From DASZIT01 sp036268775 (lineage in GTDB: Bacteria; Actinomycetota; Acidimicrobiia; Acidimicrobiales; RAAP-2): DNA of 64,000 bases. The notes under the pieces were generated by a model. It did no database searches, was not told the DNA's origin, and worked only from the letters and a program-made list of their open reading frames with translations. Shown one piece after another: positions 17,132 through 25,920 of the stretch. Location: assembly GCA_036268775.1 (NCBI GenBank), contig DATATM010000026.1:176517-240516 (forward strand), read 5' to 3'. The translations under genes and the position numbers were made by a program. The stretch's first letter is position 1. The number at the start of each line of letters is the position of its first letter.

Positions 17132-18577
17132 ATGTCCGACTTCGTCATGACCATCGGAGGCGATTCCGTCCCGGCCGGAGAGTCGTTCGGCGTGCACAAC
17201 CCGGCCACCGGCGACGTCTTCGCCCACGCTCCCGAGTGTAGCCGCACCCAACTCGATGCCGCTTTCGATTCGGCGGCCAAGGCCTATCGGGACTGGAAGT
17301 CCGACGAGTCGGCCCGCCGGGCCGGGTTGCTGGCGATGGCCGATGTGCTGCTGGCGTCGGCCGGCGAGATCGCCCCGGTCCTCACCGCCGAGCAGGGGAA
17401 GCCACTCGGTGAAGCCAACATCGAGGTCTTCGCCGCCGCCATCTGGTGCCAGTACTTCGCCAACCTCGAGACCCCGCCGCAGACCATCCAGGACGATGCC
17501 GATGCCCTGGTCGACGTGGTCCGTCGCCCGCTCGGCGTAGTGGCCGCCATCACCCCGTGGAACTTCCCGCTGACCCTGGCCTTCTGGAAGATCGCCCCCG
17601 CCCTGCTGGCCGGCAACACCATGGTCCTCAAGCCGTCGCCCTTCACCCCCCTCGCCACTCTGAAGACGGTGGAGCTGCTGCGCTCGGCGCTGCCGCCCGG
17701 GGTGCTCAACGTGGTCAGCGGCGGCGATGACCTGGGGGCCTGGATGACCAGCCATCCGGTCCCCCGCAAGATCAGCTTCACCGGTTCCATCGAGACGGGT
17801 AAGAAGGTGGCCCAGTCGGCGGCCCCGGACCTCAAGCGGGTGACCCTCGAGCTCGGAGGCAACGATCCGGCCATCGTCCTCGACGGCGCCGATCCCGCCT
17901 GGGTGGCCAAGGCCATCTTCGCCGGCGCCTTCAACAACAACGGCCAGGTGTGCTCGGCCATCAAGCGGGTCTATGTGCCCGAGGCCCTCTATGACGATGT
18001 GGTCGAGGCTCTCGCCGCCCACGCCTCGGCGACCAGGGTGGGGGACGGAACCGAGCCGGACACCCAGCTCGGCCCGATCAACAACGCCCCCCAGTTCGAG
18101 AGGGTGAAGGAACTGGTGGCCGACGCCATCACCGGCGGGGCCCGGGCGGTGACCGGCGGCCACCCGATGGACCGTCCTGGCTACTTCTTCGAGCCCACCA
18201 TCCTGGCCGGCCTGACCGACGGCACCCGGATCGTCGACGAGGAGCAGTTCGGTCCGGCCCTGCCGGTCGTCTCCTACCGGGATGTCAACGACGCGGTAGA
18301 GCGGGCCAACGCCACCCACTTCGGTCTCTCCGGATCGGTGTGGGGCCCGGACGCCGACCGGGCCGCCGAAGTCGCCGGCCAGCTCGAGTGCGGGACCGCC
18401 TGGGTCAACACCCATCTCGCCCTCGGTCCCGCCCAACCCTTCGGGGGCTTCAAGTGGAGCGGCATCGGCGTCGAGAACGGTCCCTGGGGCCTGGCCGAGT
18501 TCTCCGAACTCCAGGTGGTGCACCGCTCCCGGACCGCCGACGGCCTGAATATCAGCACCGCCGGGCTGGTTTCCTAG
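17132..18577 (+). CDS. NAD(P)-dependent aldehyde dehydrogenase
   Basis: A 481-residue aldehyde dehydrogenase. Visible motifs are ITPWNFPLTLAFWKIAPALLAGNTMVLKPSPFTP (cofactor pocket), FTGSIETGKKV, VTLELGGNDPAIVL (general-base Glu), NNNGQVCSAIKRVYVP (nucleophile Cys) and EEQFGPALPVVSY. The ATG at 17132 follows TTTGGGGGAAAC. It is a single gene between the phosphoesterase and the MarR-ABC operon. The precise aldehyde is not predictable, although the wording of the active-site region fits the broad group of succinate-semialdehyde/other aliphatic aldehyde dehydrogenases. Confidence 0.92.
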   Translation: MSDFVMTIGGDSVPAGESFGVHNPATGDVFAHAPECSRTQLDAAFDSAAKAYRDWKSDESARRAGLLAMADVLLASAGEIAPVLTAEQGKPLGEANIEVFAAAIWCQYFANLETPPQTIQDDADALVDVVRRPLGVVAAITPWNFPLTLAFWKIAPALLAGNTMVLKPSPFTPLATLKTVELLRSALPPGVLNVVSGGDDLGAWMTSHPVPRKISFTGSIETGKKVAQSAAPDLKRVTLELGGNDPAIVLDGADPAWVAKAIFAGAFNNNGQVCSAIKRVYVPEALYDDVVEALAAHASATRVGDGTEPDTQLGPINNAPQFERVKELVADAITGGARAVTGGHPMDRPGYFFEPTILAGLTDGTRIVDEEQFGPALPVVSYRDVNDAVERANATHFGLSGSVWGPDADRAAEVAGQLECGTAWVNTHLALGPAQPFGGFKWSGIGVENGPWGLAEFSELQVVHRSRTADGLNISTAGLVS

Positions 18578-18613
18578 CCCAACCGGTTCGAGTCCGGACC
18601 CACCCGGAGGCGG

Positions 18614-18647
18614 TTGGAGCCGGAGTATCATTCGATAGTCTAACTAT
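18614..18647 (+). promoter_or_regulatory. Promoter/operator of the MarR-ABC operon, probably leaderless
   Basis: TTGGAG (18614-18619), a 16-nt spacer and TAGTCT (18636-18641) make a sigma-70-like promoter only 6 nt before the GTG start at 18648. A perfect inverted repeat ATAGT-CTA-ACTAT (18635-18647) covers the -10 box and ends at the start codon. Such short AT-rich palindromes are typical MarR sites, so the regulator encoded next probably represses its own operon here. Confidence 0.5.
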
Positions 18648-19118
18648 GTGAGTTCCAAAACAATGGGTGAGCGCGCCCTGGCCCGAGAACGGCAGACCAT
18701 CGGCCGGACGGCGGCCTGGATGGCCAAGCAGGTCGAGATCGGCCTGGCGTCGGTGGACCTGTCCATCCCCCAGTACCGGGTGCTCGGGCTCCTGGACGAG
18801 AGCCCGGCCTTCTCCTCGGCGATGGCCGAGCGGTTGGCGGTGCGGCCACCCAGCATCACCGCCATCATCGACGGCCTGGTGGCCCGGGGGCTGGTCGAAC
18901 GCCATGCCGTCGAGTCGGACCGGCGGCGGGTGGACCACTCCCTGACCGAGAGCGGGCTGACGGTGCTCACCGCCGCCGACGCCGCGGTGGCAGCACGGCT
19001 GGCCGACATCGCCGGCTGCCTCGACGAACCCGCTGACACCCAGGGCGCCCTCGACGGTCTGGTCACCTGGCGCCACGCCCTCCTCGCCTTCCGCTCGGCT
19101 CGAAAGGCGCGGCGATGA
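18648..19118 (+). CDS. MarR family regulator of the adjacent ABC exporter
   Basis: A 156-residue MarR protein: helices MAKQVEIGLASVDLSIPQYRVLGLLDE, recognition region AERLAVRPPSITAIIDGLVARGLV, and wing SDRRRVDHSLTESG. The GTG start overlaps a palindrome, with no Shine-Dalgarno, which fits a leaderless message. It overlaps the first ABC gene by 4 nt (ATGA). Regulator plus two ABC half-transporters in one operon is a well-known actinobacterial arrangement for inducible drug or metabolite export. The ligand is unknown. Confidence 0.9.
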   Translation: MSSKTMGERALARERQTIGRTAAWMAKQVEIGLASVDLSIPQYRVLGLLDESPAFSSAMAERLAVRPPSITAIIDGLVARGLVERHAVESDRRRVDHSLTESGLTVLTAADAAVAARLADIAGCLDEPADTQGALDGLVTWRHALLAFRSARKARR

Positions 19119-20986
19119 AGCTCCCGACCCTTCGGCGCCACCACCGCGGCACCGCCGAGCCGGCCACCGACTTCGTCCCCATGGCCGAGGTCGCCCGCAA
19201 CGACGCCCCCCGGGCCACCATCGACCCGGACAAGTCGCTGTCGTGGCTGCGCCGCGCCCTCCCGGTGATGAAGGCCCATCAGGGCATGTTCATCACCTCC
19301 CTCGTCCTCTCCTTCTTCGGCCTGGTCCTCCAGGTGCAGATCCCCAACCTGTTGAATCACGCCATCGACAATTCCATCGTCAGCCACAGCGTTCCCCTCA
19401 GTCACTACGTCTGGTGGATCGTGGGCCTCGGCCTGGTCGGCGGGGTAGCCGGCTACATCGCCCGCCTGTACCTGTTCGAAACCGCCTACAACATCGAGTA
19501 CGACCTTCGGAACATCATCTACGAGCACCTGACCCGGATGTCGTTCTCCTTCTACGATCGGGTCCAGTCGGGCCAGTTGATCTCCCGGGCCAATTCCGAC
19601 ATCCGCTCGGTGCAGATGTACATGACTTTTGCCCCGCTGATTCTGGTCCAGTGCTCGATGGCGGTGATCGCCTTCGTGTTCATGCTGTCCATCAACGTCC
19701 CGTTGGCCTTCATCGCCATGGCCACCATGCCCTTCGTCTATTTCACCGGGGTAAAGATGCGGAAGTCGATGTTCCCGGTCTCCTGGATCATCCAGGCCCG
19801 CCTGGCCGATGTCGCCACCATCGTGGACGAGAACATCAACGGGGTCCGAGTGGTCAAGTCGTTCGCCGCCGAGGAACAGCAACTCCGGGAACTCTCCGGG
19901 GCGGCGGAGAAGGTGAAGTGGGGCTACATCAAAGACGCCGACATTCGGGCCCAGTTCACCCCCCTGGTGCAGAACCTTCCCCAGGTCGGCCTGGCCCTGG
20001 TGCTGCTGTTCGGCGGCTACATGGTCATCCACGGCGGGCTCGGCATCGGCGCCATCCTCGCCTTCAACTCCTACCTGTTGATGCTGCAGGCCCCGTTCAT
20101 GATGTTGGGGATGCTGATCATGATGGGCCAGCGGGCCGCCGCCTCCGCCGATCGGATCTACGAGATCCTCGACGAGCAACCGACGGTGAACGACGCCCCC
20201 GACGCCGTCGATCTCCGGGACAGCCGGGGTGACGTCGAGTTCCGGCACGTCGATTTCTCCTACCATTCCGACGATCCGCGGCTAGTGCTGGCCGACTTCA
20301 ACCTCCAGATCGCCCGGGGCGAGACGGTCGCCCTGGTGGGTCGGACCGGAGCCGGCAAGTCGACGGTGGCCAGATTGTTGACCCGGTTCTACGACGTGAC
20401 CGCCGGATCGATCCGGATCGATGATCACGACATCCGCGACCTGACCCTCGACAGCCTGCGGGCCAACGTCGGCATCGTCCTCGATGAGCCCTTCCTGTTC
20501 TCGGTGTCGGTGCGGGACAACATCGCCTACGGGAAGCCCGGGGCTTCCATCGACGAGGTGGAGGCGGCGGCCCGAGCCGCCGGCGCCCACGAGTTCATCA
20601 GCCACCTGGAGCAGGGCTACGACACCGTGGTCGGCGAGCGCGGCTACACGTTGTCGGGCGGCCAGCGCCAGCGGATCGCCATTGCCCGGACCCTGCTGGT
20701 GAATCCCCCCATCCTGATCCTCGACGACGCCACCAGCGCCATCGACGTCCAGGTCGAACAGCAGATCCACTCGAACTTGGCGGTGCTGATGGAAGGGCGG
20801 ACGACGTTGATCATCGCCCACCGGCTCTCGACCATCTCGCTGGCCGACCGGGTGGTGCTGCTGGACAGCCAGAAGATCGTGGCCGACGGCACCCACGCCG
20901 AGCTGCTGGCCACCACCCCGCTGTATGCCGAGGTGCTGGCCCAGGCGGGCGAGCTCGAGGCGACTCCGGAAGGGGTGGGCCGATGA
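19115..20986 (+). CDS. ABC exporter half-transporter (TMD-NBD), degenerate-site subunit
   Basis: The 623-residue protein has an N-terminal membrane domain (about residues 60-350, six helices) and a C-terminal ATPase domain. In the ATPase domain the Walker A is GRTGAGKST, the signature LSGGQRQR and the H-loop IIAHRLST. Its Walker B reads ILILDDATSAID, so the usual catalytic Glu is Asp. In heterodimeric exporters that substitution marks the non-hydrolysing site. It is flanked by the MarR gene and the second half-transporter, both with 4-nt overlaps, which supports an obligate heterodimer. Confidence 0.92.
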   Translation: MKLPTLRRHHRGTAEPATDFVPMAEVARNDAPRATIDPDKSLSWLRRALPVMKAHQGMFITSLVLSFFGLVLQVQIPNLLNHAIDNSIVSHSVPLSHYVWWIVGLGLVGGVAGYIARLYLFETAYNIEYDLRNIIYEHLTRMSFSFYDRVQSGQLISRANSDIRSVQMYMTFAPLILVQCSMAVIAFVFMLSINVPLAFIAMATMPFVYFTGVKMRKSMFPVSWIIQARLADVATIVDENINGVRVVKSFAAEEQQLRELSGAAEKVKWGYIKDADIRAQFTPLVQNLPQVGLALVLLFGGYMVIHGGLGIGAILAFNSYLLMLQAPFMMLGMLIMMGQRAAASADRIYEILDEQPTVNDAPDAVDLRDSRGDVEFRHVDFSYHSDDPRLVLADFNLQIARGETVALVGRTGAGKSTVARLLTRFYDVTAGSIRIDDHDIRDLTLDSLRANVGIVLDEPFLFSVSVRDNIAYGKPGASIDEVEAAARAAGAHEFISHLEQGYDTVVGERGYTLSGGQRQRIAIARTLLVNPPILILDDATSAIDVQVEQQIHSNLAVLMEGRTTLIIAHRLSTISLADRVVLLDSQKIVADGTHAELLATTPLYAEVLAQAGELEATPEGVGR

Positions 20987-22917
20987 CCTGGGGCGGTGGA
21001 TTCGGTGGGGGTGCCCCCGGTGGGTTCGGGAGACCGGCCGCGCCCGGGCTGCCCTTCGGCGGGATCCCCTCCGAGCTGCAGGGCGGGGTCGACCGTCTCC
21101 TCGCCACCGAACCGGTGCACCCGGAGCCGGATATCACCTTCAGCCAGAACGGGTCGGACGAGGAGCTCCGCCGGCTCACCCTCTGGCGGCTGATCTCCAA
21201 GTACCCGGGGATGACGGCGCTGGCCGGTCTGCTGGTGGTGGTGATCGCGGTGCTGTCCCAGACCGGGCCGAAGCTCACCGAGATCGCCATCAACGACGGG
21301 ATGACCCCCCATCACGGCAACTTCAAGGTCGTCGTCATCACCGCCGCGCTCTACCTGGTGTTCATCGTGGCCACCTCCTACGCCCAGCGGGTCCAGGTGC
21401 AGGTCACCGGACGCATCGCCGCCTGGGTGATGAACGACCTGCGGGTCAAGATCTTCGCCCACCTCCAACGGCTCTCGCTCGGCTTCTTCACGGAGGAGAA
21501 GGCGGGGGTGCTTATGAGCCGGATGACCAGCGATATCGAGAACCTCCAGCAACTCCTCCAGGACGGCCTCTCCCAACTGGCCATCCAGGCGCTGACCATG
21601 GTGGTGATCACGGTGGTGCTGTTCACCACCAATGTGGAGCTGGCCGCCATCACCGTCTTCCTCATCGTCCCCGCCCTGGTGGTGGCGTCCATCTGGTTCA
21701 AGCGCGCTTCGGAACGCGGCTACGACCGGGTGCGAGACGGGATCGCCAACGTGCTGGCCGACCTCTCCGAGAGCCTCCACGGGGTGCGCATCGTCACCGC
21801 CCACAACCGGCAGCGCCAGAACGTCGTCCACCACCGCAACGTGGTCGGCGACTACCGGGACGCCAACATCTACACCGCCCAGGTCAACGCCATCTACGGG
21901 CCGGGCACCCAGCTGCTCGGCGTCCTCGCCCAGGCGGCGCTGCTGGCCATCGGCGGGACCATGGTGGTCCACCACACCCTCTCGATCGGCGCCCTGGTGG
22001 CGTTCTTCTTGTACCTCAACCGGTTCTTCCAGCCGATCCAACTGTTGGTGCAGCAGTACAACACCTATCAGCAGGGCCAGGCCTCGGTGATCAAGCTCCG
22101 GGCCCTCAGTGACACCGAGCCGACCGTCCGGGAGTCGCCCACCGCCGTCGACCTACCCCATCTCGAAGGCGAAATCGTCTTCGACCATGTCTCCTTCGGG
22201 TATGACCCCGAGGTCGAGGTCATCTCCGACGTCGACATCCGGATCCAGCCGGGAGAGACAGTGGCCTTCGTCGGCCCCACCGGCGCTGGCAAGTCCACCT
22301 TGGCCAAACTGGTGACCCGCTTCTACGACCCGACCTCAGGGCGGGTCCTCATCGACGGCTACGACCTCCGGGACGTGACCATGCGGTCCCTGCGGCGGCA
22401 ACTGGGGGTGGTTCCCCAGGAGCCGTTCCTGTTCGCGGGGACCATCGGCCAGAACATCGCCTTCGCCCGCCCGGACGCCACCGACGAGGAGATCTACGAG
22501 GCGGTGCGGGCCGTCGGCCTCGAAGAGGTCATCGACCGGGTCCCCGACGGCATCGACACGGTGGTCCACGAGCGAGGCCAGACCCTGTCCTCCGGGGAGC
22601 GCCAGTTGCTGGCCCTGGCCCGGGCCTTCCTCGCCCATCCCCGGGTGCTGGTCCTCGACGAGGCGACCTCCAACCTCGACCTCCAGTCGGAGACCAAGAT
22701 CGAGGCCGCCCTCGACGTGCTGCTGGAGAACCGCACCGCCATCCTCATCGCCCACCGGCTGTCCACCGCCATGCGGGCGGACCGCATCGTGGTGATCGAT
22801 GACGGACGGATCATCGAGGTGGGGTCCCACCCGGAACTGATCGCCCGGGGCGGCCGGTATGCCGAAATGTTCGCCACCTGGGTTCGCCACTCGGAAACCC
22901 CCGGCGAGTCCGGTTAA
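20983..22917 (+). CDS. ABC exporter half-transporter (TMD-NBD), canonical-Walker subunit
   Basis: A 644-residue partner of the preceding gene. The N-terminus is Gly/Pro-rich (GGGFGGGAPGGFGRPAAPG), the membrane domain spans about residues 75-370, and the ATPase domain follows. The Walker A is GPTGAGKST and the Walker B VLVLDEATSNLD with the catalytic Glu present. Its signature reads LSSGERQLL instead of LSGGQ. The pair therefore forms one intact and one degenerate ATP site. Its TAA overlaps the stop of the convergent patatin gene. Substrate unknown. Confidence 0.92.
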   Translation: MTWGGGFGGGAPGGFGRPAAPGLPFGGIPSELQGGVDRLLATEPVHPEPDITFSQNGSDEELRRLTLWRLISKYPGMTALAGLLVVVIAVLSQTGPKLTEIAINDGMTPHHGNFKVVVITAALYLVFIVATSYAQRVQVQVTGRIAAWVMNDLRVKIFAHLQRLSLGFFTEEKAGVLMSRMTSDIENLQQLLQDGLSQLAIQALTMVVITVVLFTTNVELAAITVFLIVPALVVASIWFKRASERGYDRVRDGIANVLADLSESLHGVRIVTAHNRQRQNVVHHRNVVGDYRDANIYTAQVNAIYGPGTQLLGVLAQAALLAIGGTMVVHHTLSIGALVAFFLYLNRFFQPIQLLVQQYNTYQQGQASVIKLRALSDTEPTVRESPTAVDLPHLEGEIVFDHVSFGYDPEVEVISDVDIRIQPGETVAFVGPTGAGKSTLAKLVTRFYDPTSGRVLIDGYDLRDVTMRSLRRQLGVVPQEPFLFAGTIGQNIAFARPDATDEEIYEAVRAVGLEEVIDRVPDGIDTVVHERGQTLSSGERQLLALARAFLAHPRVLVLDEATSNLDLQSETKIEAALDVLLENRTAILIAHRLSTAMRADRIVVIDDGRIIEVGSHPELIARGGRYAEMFATWVRHSETPGESG

Positions 22918-24023
22918 CCGAGGGCGCCCGCCCGGGCGATCAGAAACTGGGTGGCAGCGCGGCACCCGCTGTCGAAAAGTTGCTGCTGTTCCTGGGCGGT
23001 GATGCCGAAATCGGTGGAGTTGATGGTGCCGCAATCCACAAAGATCGTCGAGCGGGCCGTCTCCGCATCGAGGTGATAGCGGTCCCACTCGGTGATCATC
23101 GTCTTCAGACAGTCGATGGCCTCCCCCACGGTGCTGCCGGCCGGACGGTCCGGGCTCATGGCGATCTGCCGGGCCGACAGCTTGATCCCGAAGGTGGGCC
23201 AGCGAGGCGAGGCGTGGTCGACCCGGTCGAAGGATTGGATGGGGAAGTTGGACAGCATCCCCCCGTCGACCAGGGTCACGGTGCCTCCCGGCCAATTTCC
23301 GTACTCGGGTGATACCGACGGCTGGGTCCTCATCCGGACCGGTTGGAAGAAGAACGGGATGGAGATGGAGGCCCGGACGGCGGCGGCGATGCTTTGGTCG
23401 CCGGGCGGCAGGCCGTAGATCGGGTAGTCCCAGGGCAGCCGCACCAGGGTCCGGCGGGTGATGTCGGAGGCCAGCACCAACAGCCGGTAGCGCTGGCCCT
23501 CGGGGATGCTGGCCCCCGGATCCTCACCGACCGGGATCTCCAGTTCGCCGAAGGTGGTGACTCCGAGATCGGCGAGGATCGGGGACAGCCATTCGACCAG
23601 ATAGTCGCCGGAGTAGAGGCCCATGTCCAAGAGGAGGTGGGCGGCGGATCCGAGGCTGCCGGACAGCCTCCGGATCAGGCTCTTGTCCTCGAACCGGGTG
23701 TAGTCCACCGCCCCCAGATAGTCCTTCAGCAGGCTGAGACTCCGCCCCGATCGCTGGAGGGCGGCGGCCAGCGCGGCGGCGATGGCGCCGGAGCTGGTGC
23801 CGGCAATCCGAGGGAAGCGGTACCCGGCTTCGTCGAGGACGAGCAGGGCGCCGACCACACCGATGCCCTTGACGCCGCCGCCTTCCAGGACGAGGTCGGC
23901 TGGCATCGAGGCGACGCCGGTGGCCGGATCGACGAAGGTGTCGCGCTGGCGGAGGAGGACCTTGGCGTGGTCGAACGCCGTCTGATCCTGCGGCGGCCGT
24001 TGAAAGGGCTGGACGGTTGGCAC
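22914..24023 (-). CDS. Patatin-like phospholipase
   Basis: The core shows all patatin elements: LVLEGGGVKGIGVVGAL (oxyanion glycine-rich loop), AGTSSGAIAAAL with the GxSxG nucleophile Ser, and VDGGMLSNFPI, whose Asp-Gly-Gly carries the catalytic Asp. At about 369 residues it is larger than the minimal domain, with a C-terminal extension ending in QFLIARAGALG. I placed the start at GTG 24023; the frame is open further up but that part overlaps the divergent aquaporin promoter region. It probably hydrolyses membrane lipid acyl chains. There is no signal peptide. Start confidence is moderate. Confidence 0.85.
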   Translation of the reverse strand: MPTVQPFQRPPQDQTAFDHAKVLLRQRDTFVDPATGVASMPADLVLEGGGVKGIGVVGALLVLDEAGYRFPRIAGTSSGAIAAALAAALQRSGRSLSLLKDYLGAVDYTRFEDKSLIRRLSGSLGSAAHLLLDMGLYSGDYLVEWLSPILADLGVTTFGELEIPVGEDPGASIPEGQRYRLLVLASDITRRTLVRLPWDYPIYGLPPGDQSIAAAVRASISIPFFFQPVRMRTQPSVSPEYGNWPGGTVTLVDGGMLSNFPIQSFDRVDHASPRWPTFGIKLSARQIAMSPDRPAGSTVGEAIDCLKTMITEWDRYHLDAETARSTIFVDCGTINSTDFGITAQEQQQLFDSGCRAATQFLIARAGALG

Positions 24024-24192
24024 TCCCCCATCCTGCCCGCGGACGACGGCAATGTGGGCGAAGCATCGACGGTCAGAAAGCCCGGATCCTGGCCGTCGAT
24101 ATCCCCGGATTCGAGATGGGGCCGTGACACACTGGCGAGCGACGAGGGGCAGGGCGGTTCGCCGCCGGCCCTCCCAACACGGAGGTTCGCAC

Positions 24193-24984
24193 GTGACTGC
24201 ACGCAAGCTGTTCGCAGAGTGCCTCGGAACCGCACTCCTGGTGTTCATCGCGGTCGGGGTCGCCACCCTGTCCTTCGGGAAATGGGCCTCCGGACCCCTC
24301 ATCGGCGGCTCGACCGGTACCAGCATCGCCGCCGGGGTGGTCGCCACCGCGCTCGCCTTCGGTCTTGTCCTACTGGTCCTCGCCTACGCTCTCGGGCCCA
24401 TCTCCGGTTGTCACGTCAACCCGGCGGTGACCATCGGCTTCGTGGTCAGTGGACGCATGTCGGTGTTCGAGGGGATCGGCTACTGGGTGGCCCAGCTGGC
24501 CGGCGGCATCATCGGTGCCGGCGCCCTCTACGAAGTGTTCCGGTCGACGACCCTCTACTCCAAGTCCGGCACCGGCCTTGGCACCGACGGATGGGGAAAG
24601 CACTCCATGATCGGCATCCCCTGGGGCGGGGCGTTCGCCGCCGAGGCCATCCTCACCTTCCTCTTCGTCCTGGTCGTCCTGGTGGTCACCAGCCGGATCG
24701 GCAACTCCAACGTGGCCGGAGTGGCCATCGGCTTCGCCCTGGCCACCGTCCACCTCATCGGCATCCCGATCACCGGGACGTCGGTCAACCCGGCGAGGAG
24801 CCTGGGGCCGGCCATCTTCGTGGGCGGGGATGCGCTCCACCAGGTATGGCTGTTCCTGGTCGCCCCGCTGGCGGGGGGAATCGTGGCCGCCCTGGTCCAC
24901 CGCTTCCTGGTGCCGGCGGAAACCGACCAGGCGATCGCCCTCCCGGGAGCCGAGGCAGAACGGGAGGCGGCCGCCGCCGGTTAG
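24193..24984 (+). CDS. Aquaporin / MIP family channel
   Basis: A six-helix channel protein of 263 residues with both asparagine boxes: GCHVNPAVTIGF (first NPA) and GTSVNPARSLGP (second NPA with the selectivity-filter Arg). The start is GTG 24193, 8 nt after CGGAGG. A longer loop between helices 3 and 4 (YEVFRSTTLYSKSGTGLGTDGWGKHS) is present. The filter looks more like a water channel (AqpZ type) than a glycerol facilitator, since the NPAR context lacks the Asp typical of GlpF. It is a single gene, divergent from patatin. Confidence 0.92.
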   Translation: MTARKLFAECLGTALLVFIAVGVATLSFGKWASGPLIGGSTGTSIAAGVVATALAFGLVLLVLAYALGPISGCHVNPAVTIGFVVSGRMSVFEGIGYWVAQLAGGIIGAGALYEVFRSTTLYSKSGTGLGTDGWGKHSMIGIPWGGAFAAEAILTFLFVLVVLVVTSRIGNSNVAGVAIGFALATVHLIGIPITGTSVNPARSLGPAIFVGGDALHQVWLFLVAPLAGGIVAALVHRFLVPAETDQAIALPGAEAEREAAAAG

Positions 24985-25015
24985 CCCCGCTCCCGGCTCC
25001 GCTTCCGGGAAGCGC

Positions 25016-25044
25016 TTGACAGATCTCCCGTCGTGGTCGATGAT
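25016..25044 (+). promoter_or_regulatory. Sigma-70-type promoter of the duplicated-domain lipoprotein gene
   Basis: TTGACA (25016-25021), a 17-nt spacer and GATGAT (25039-25044, four of six matches to TATAAT). It lies 41 nt before the ATG at 25085. Confidence 0.55.
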
Positions 25045-25084
25045 CGCCCCACAATTAAAGAGATGGCACGGGGGGTGACATCAA

Positions 25085-25780
25085 ATGTCCAAGCTACGAG
25101 TAGCCACCATGGTGTTCTTGGTGGGCATGGCGGCGGTGGGGGTGGCGGCGTGCAGCAGCAACTCCAGCAGTCCGACCACCACCGCCAGTGCCACCGCCAG
25201 CAAGGCCGTCTTCTGCGGGTTCAACGTCACGCTGGACAAGGCGGGGTCCACCGTCACCAGCGAATCCGACTTCTTGAATGTCCTGAGGGCGAACAAAGCG
25301 GCCATCGACGGCCTGGCCAACAACCTCCCCAATGACAGCATCAAGACCCAGGCCCAAGCCCTCATCAACGCCGCCCGCAGCGCGGTGGCCAACAACAGCA
25401 CCAGCGGTTTGAGTGATCCCGCCCTCAGCGCTGACGGTGCGGCCCTCGACTCCTACTGCGGTGTGCAGGGGGACGGTACCCCGCTGCCGGCTAATTTCGC
25501 CGCCGGCAAGGGCTCCGGGTTCTGTGCCGATGAGGCGGCCATCTCCGCCGGGCTGGGCAATGCCTCCACCCCGGACGACGCGATCACCTTTCTCAAGGCC
25601 AATCAGGCCAAGGTCAACGACTTCGCCGCCAACATTCCGGCGGCGGTGCAGAGCGATGCTCAGAGCCTGGTGACTGCCGCCCAGGCAGCCGTCGCCGCCA
25701 ATGACGGGACGCTGATCCAGACCCAAGCGGTCCAGACCGCCGGCAACAACGTCGATCTCTACTGCGGGGTCAACCACTGA
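25085..25780 (+). CDS. Lipoprotein with two tandem copies of one domain, function unknown
   Basis: A 231-residue product with a lipoprotein signal (MSKLRVATMVFLVGMAAVGVAAC; lipobox VAAC). A Ser/Thr linker is followed by two similar halves. The first runs from AVFCGFNVTLDKAGS to LDSYCGV, the second from GFCADEAAISAGLGN to VDLYCGVNH. Both have a start Cys, a central 'FL..L.AN.A.....A.N.P...' helix, an AQ.L..AAR/QAAVA helix and an end YCGV Cys. The Cys pairs may form disulphides. I know no family name. The start follows GGGGGGTGACATCAA. Confidence 0.8.
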   Translation: MSKLRVATMVFLVGMAAVGVAACSSNSSSPTTTASATASKAVFCGFNVTLDKAGSTVTSESDFLNVLRANKAAIDGLANNLPNDSIKTQAQALINAARSAVANNSTSGLSDPALSADGAALDSYCGVQGDGTPLPANFAAGKGSGFCADEAAISAGLGNASTPDDAITFLKANQAKVNDFAANIPAAVQSDAQSLVTAAQAAVAANDGTLIQTQAVQTAGNNVDLYCGVNH

Positions 25781-25920
25781 CGGGACCGGGGGCGGGGGTC
25801 GTCGGGCTGAAGTCTCCTCCTCGGCGACCCTGACCGCGGTCGGCCACCCTACAGTGGGTGGGTGCTGATCCGGACTGGGCGACGCCGACCGTTTTCCGTT
25901 CCCGATCCGGGGGTGGCCGA

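Noticed and set aside
23343..25019. Long plus-strand frame over patatin and aquaporin
   Set aside because: Antisense/alternate-frame shadow; residue composition is Arg/Gly/Pro/His and the patatin and MIP frames are clearly real.
25781..25920. Cobalamin riboswitch before metE
   Set aside because: No B12-box-like conserved core and too short a gap (140 nt) for the full element.
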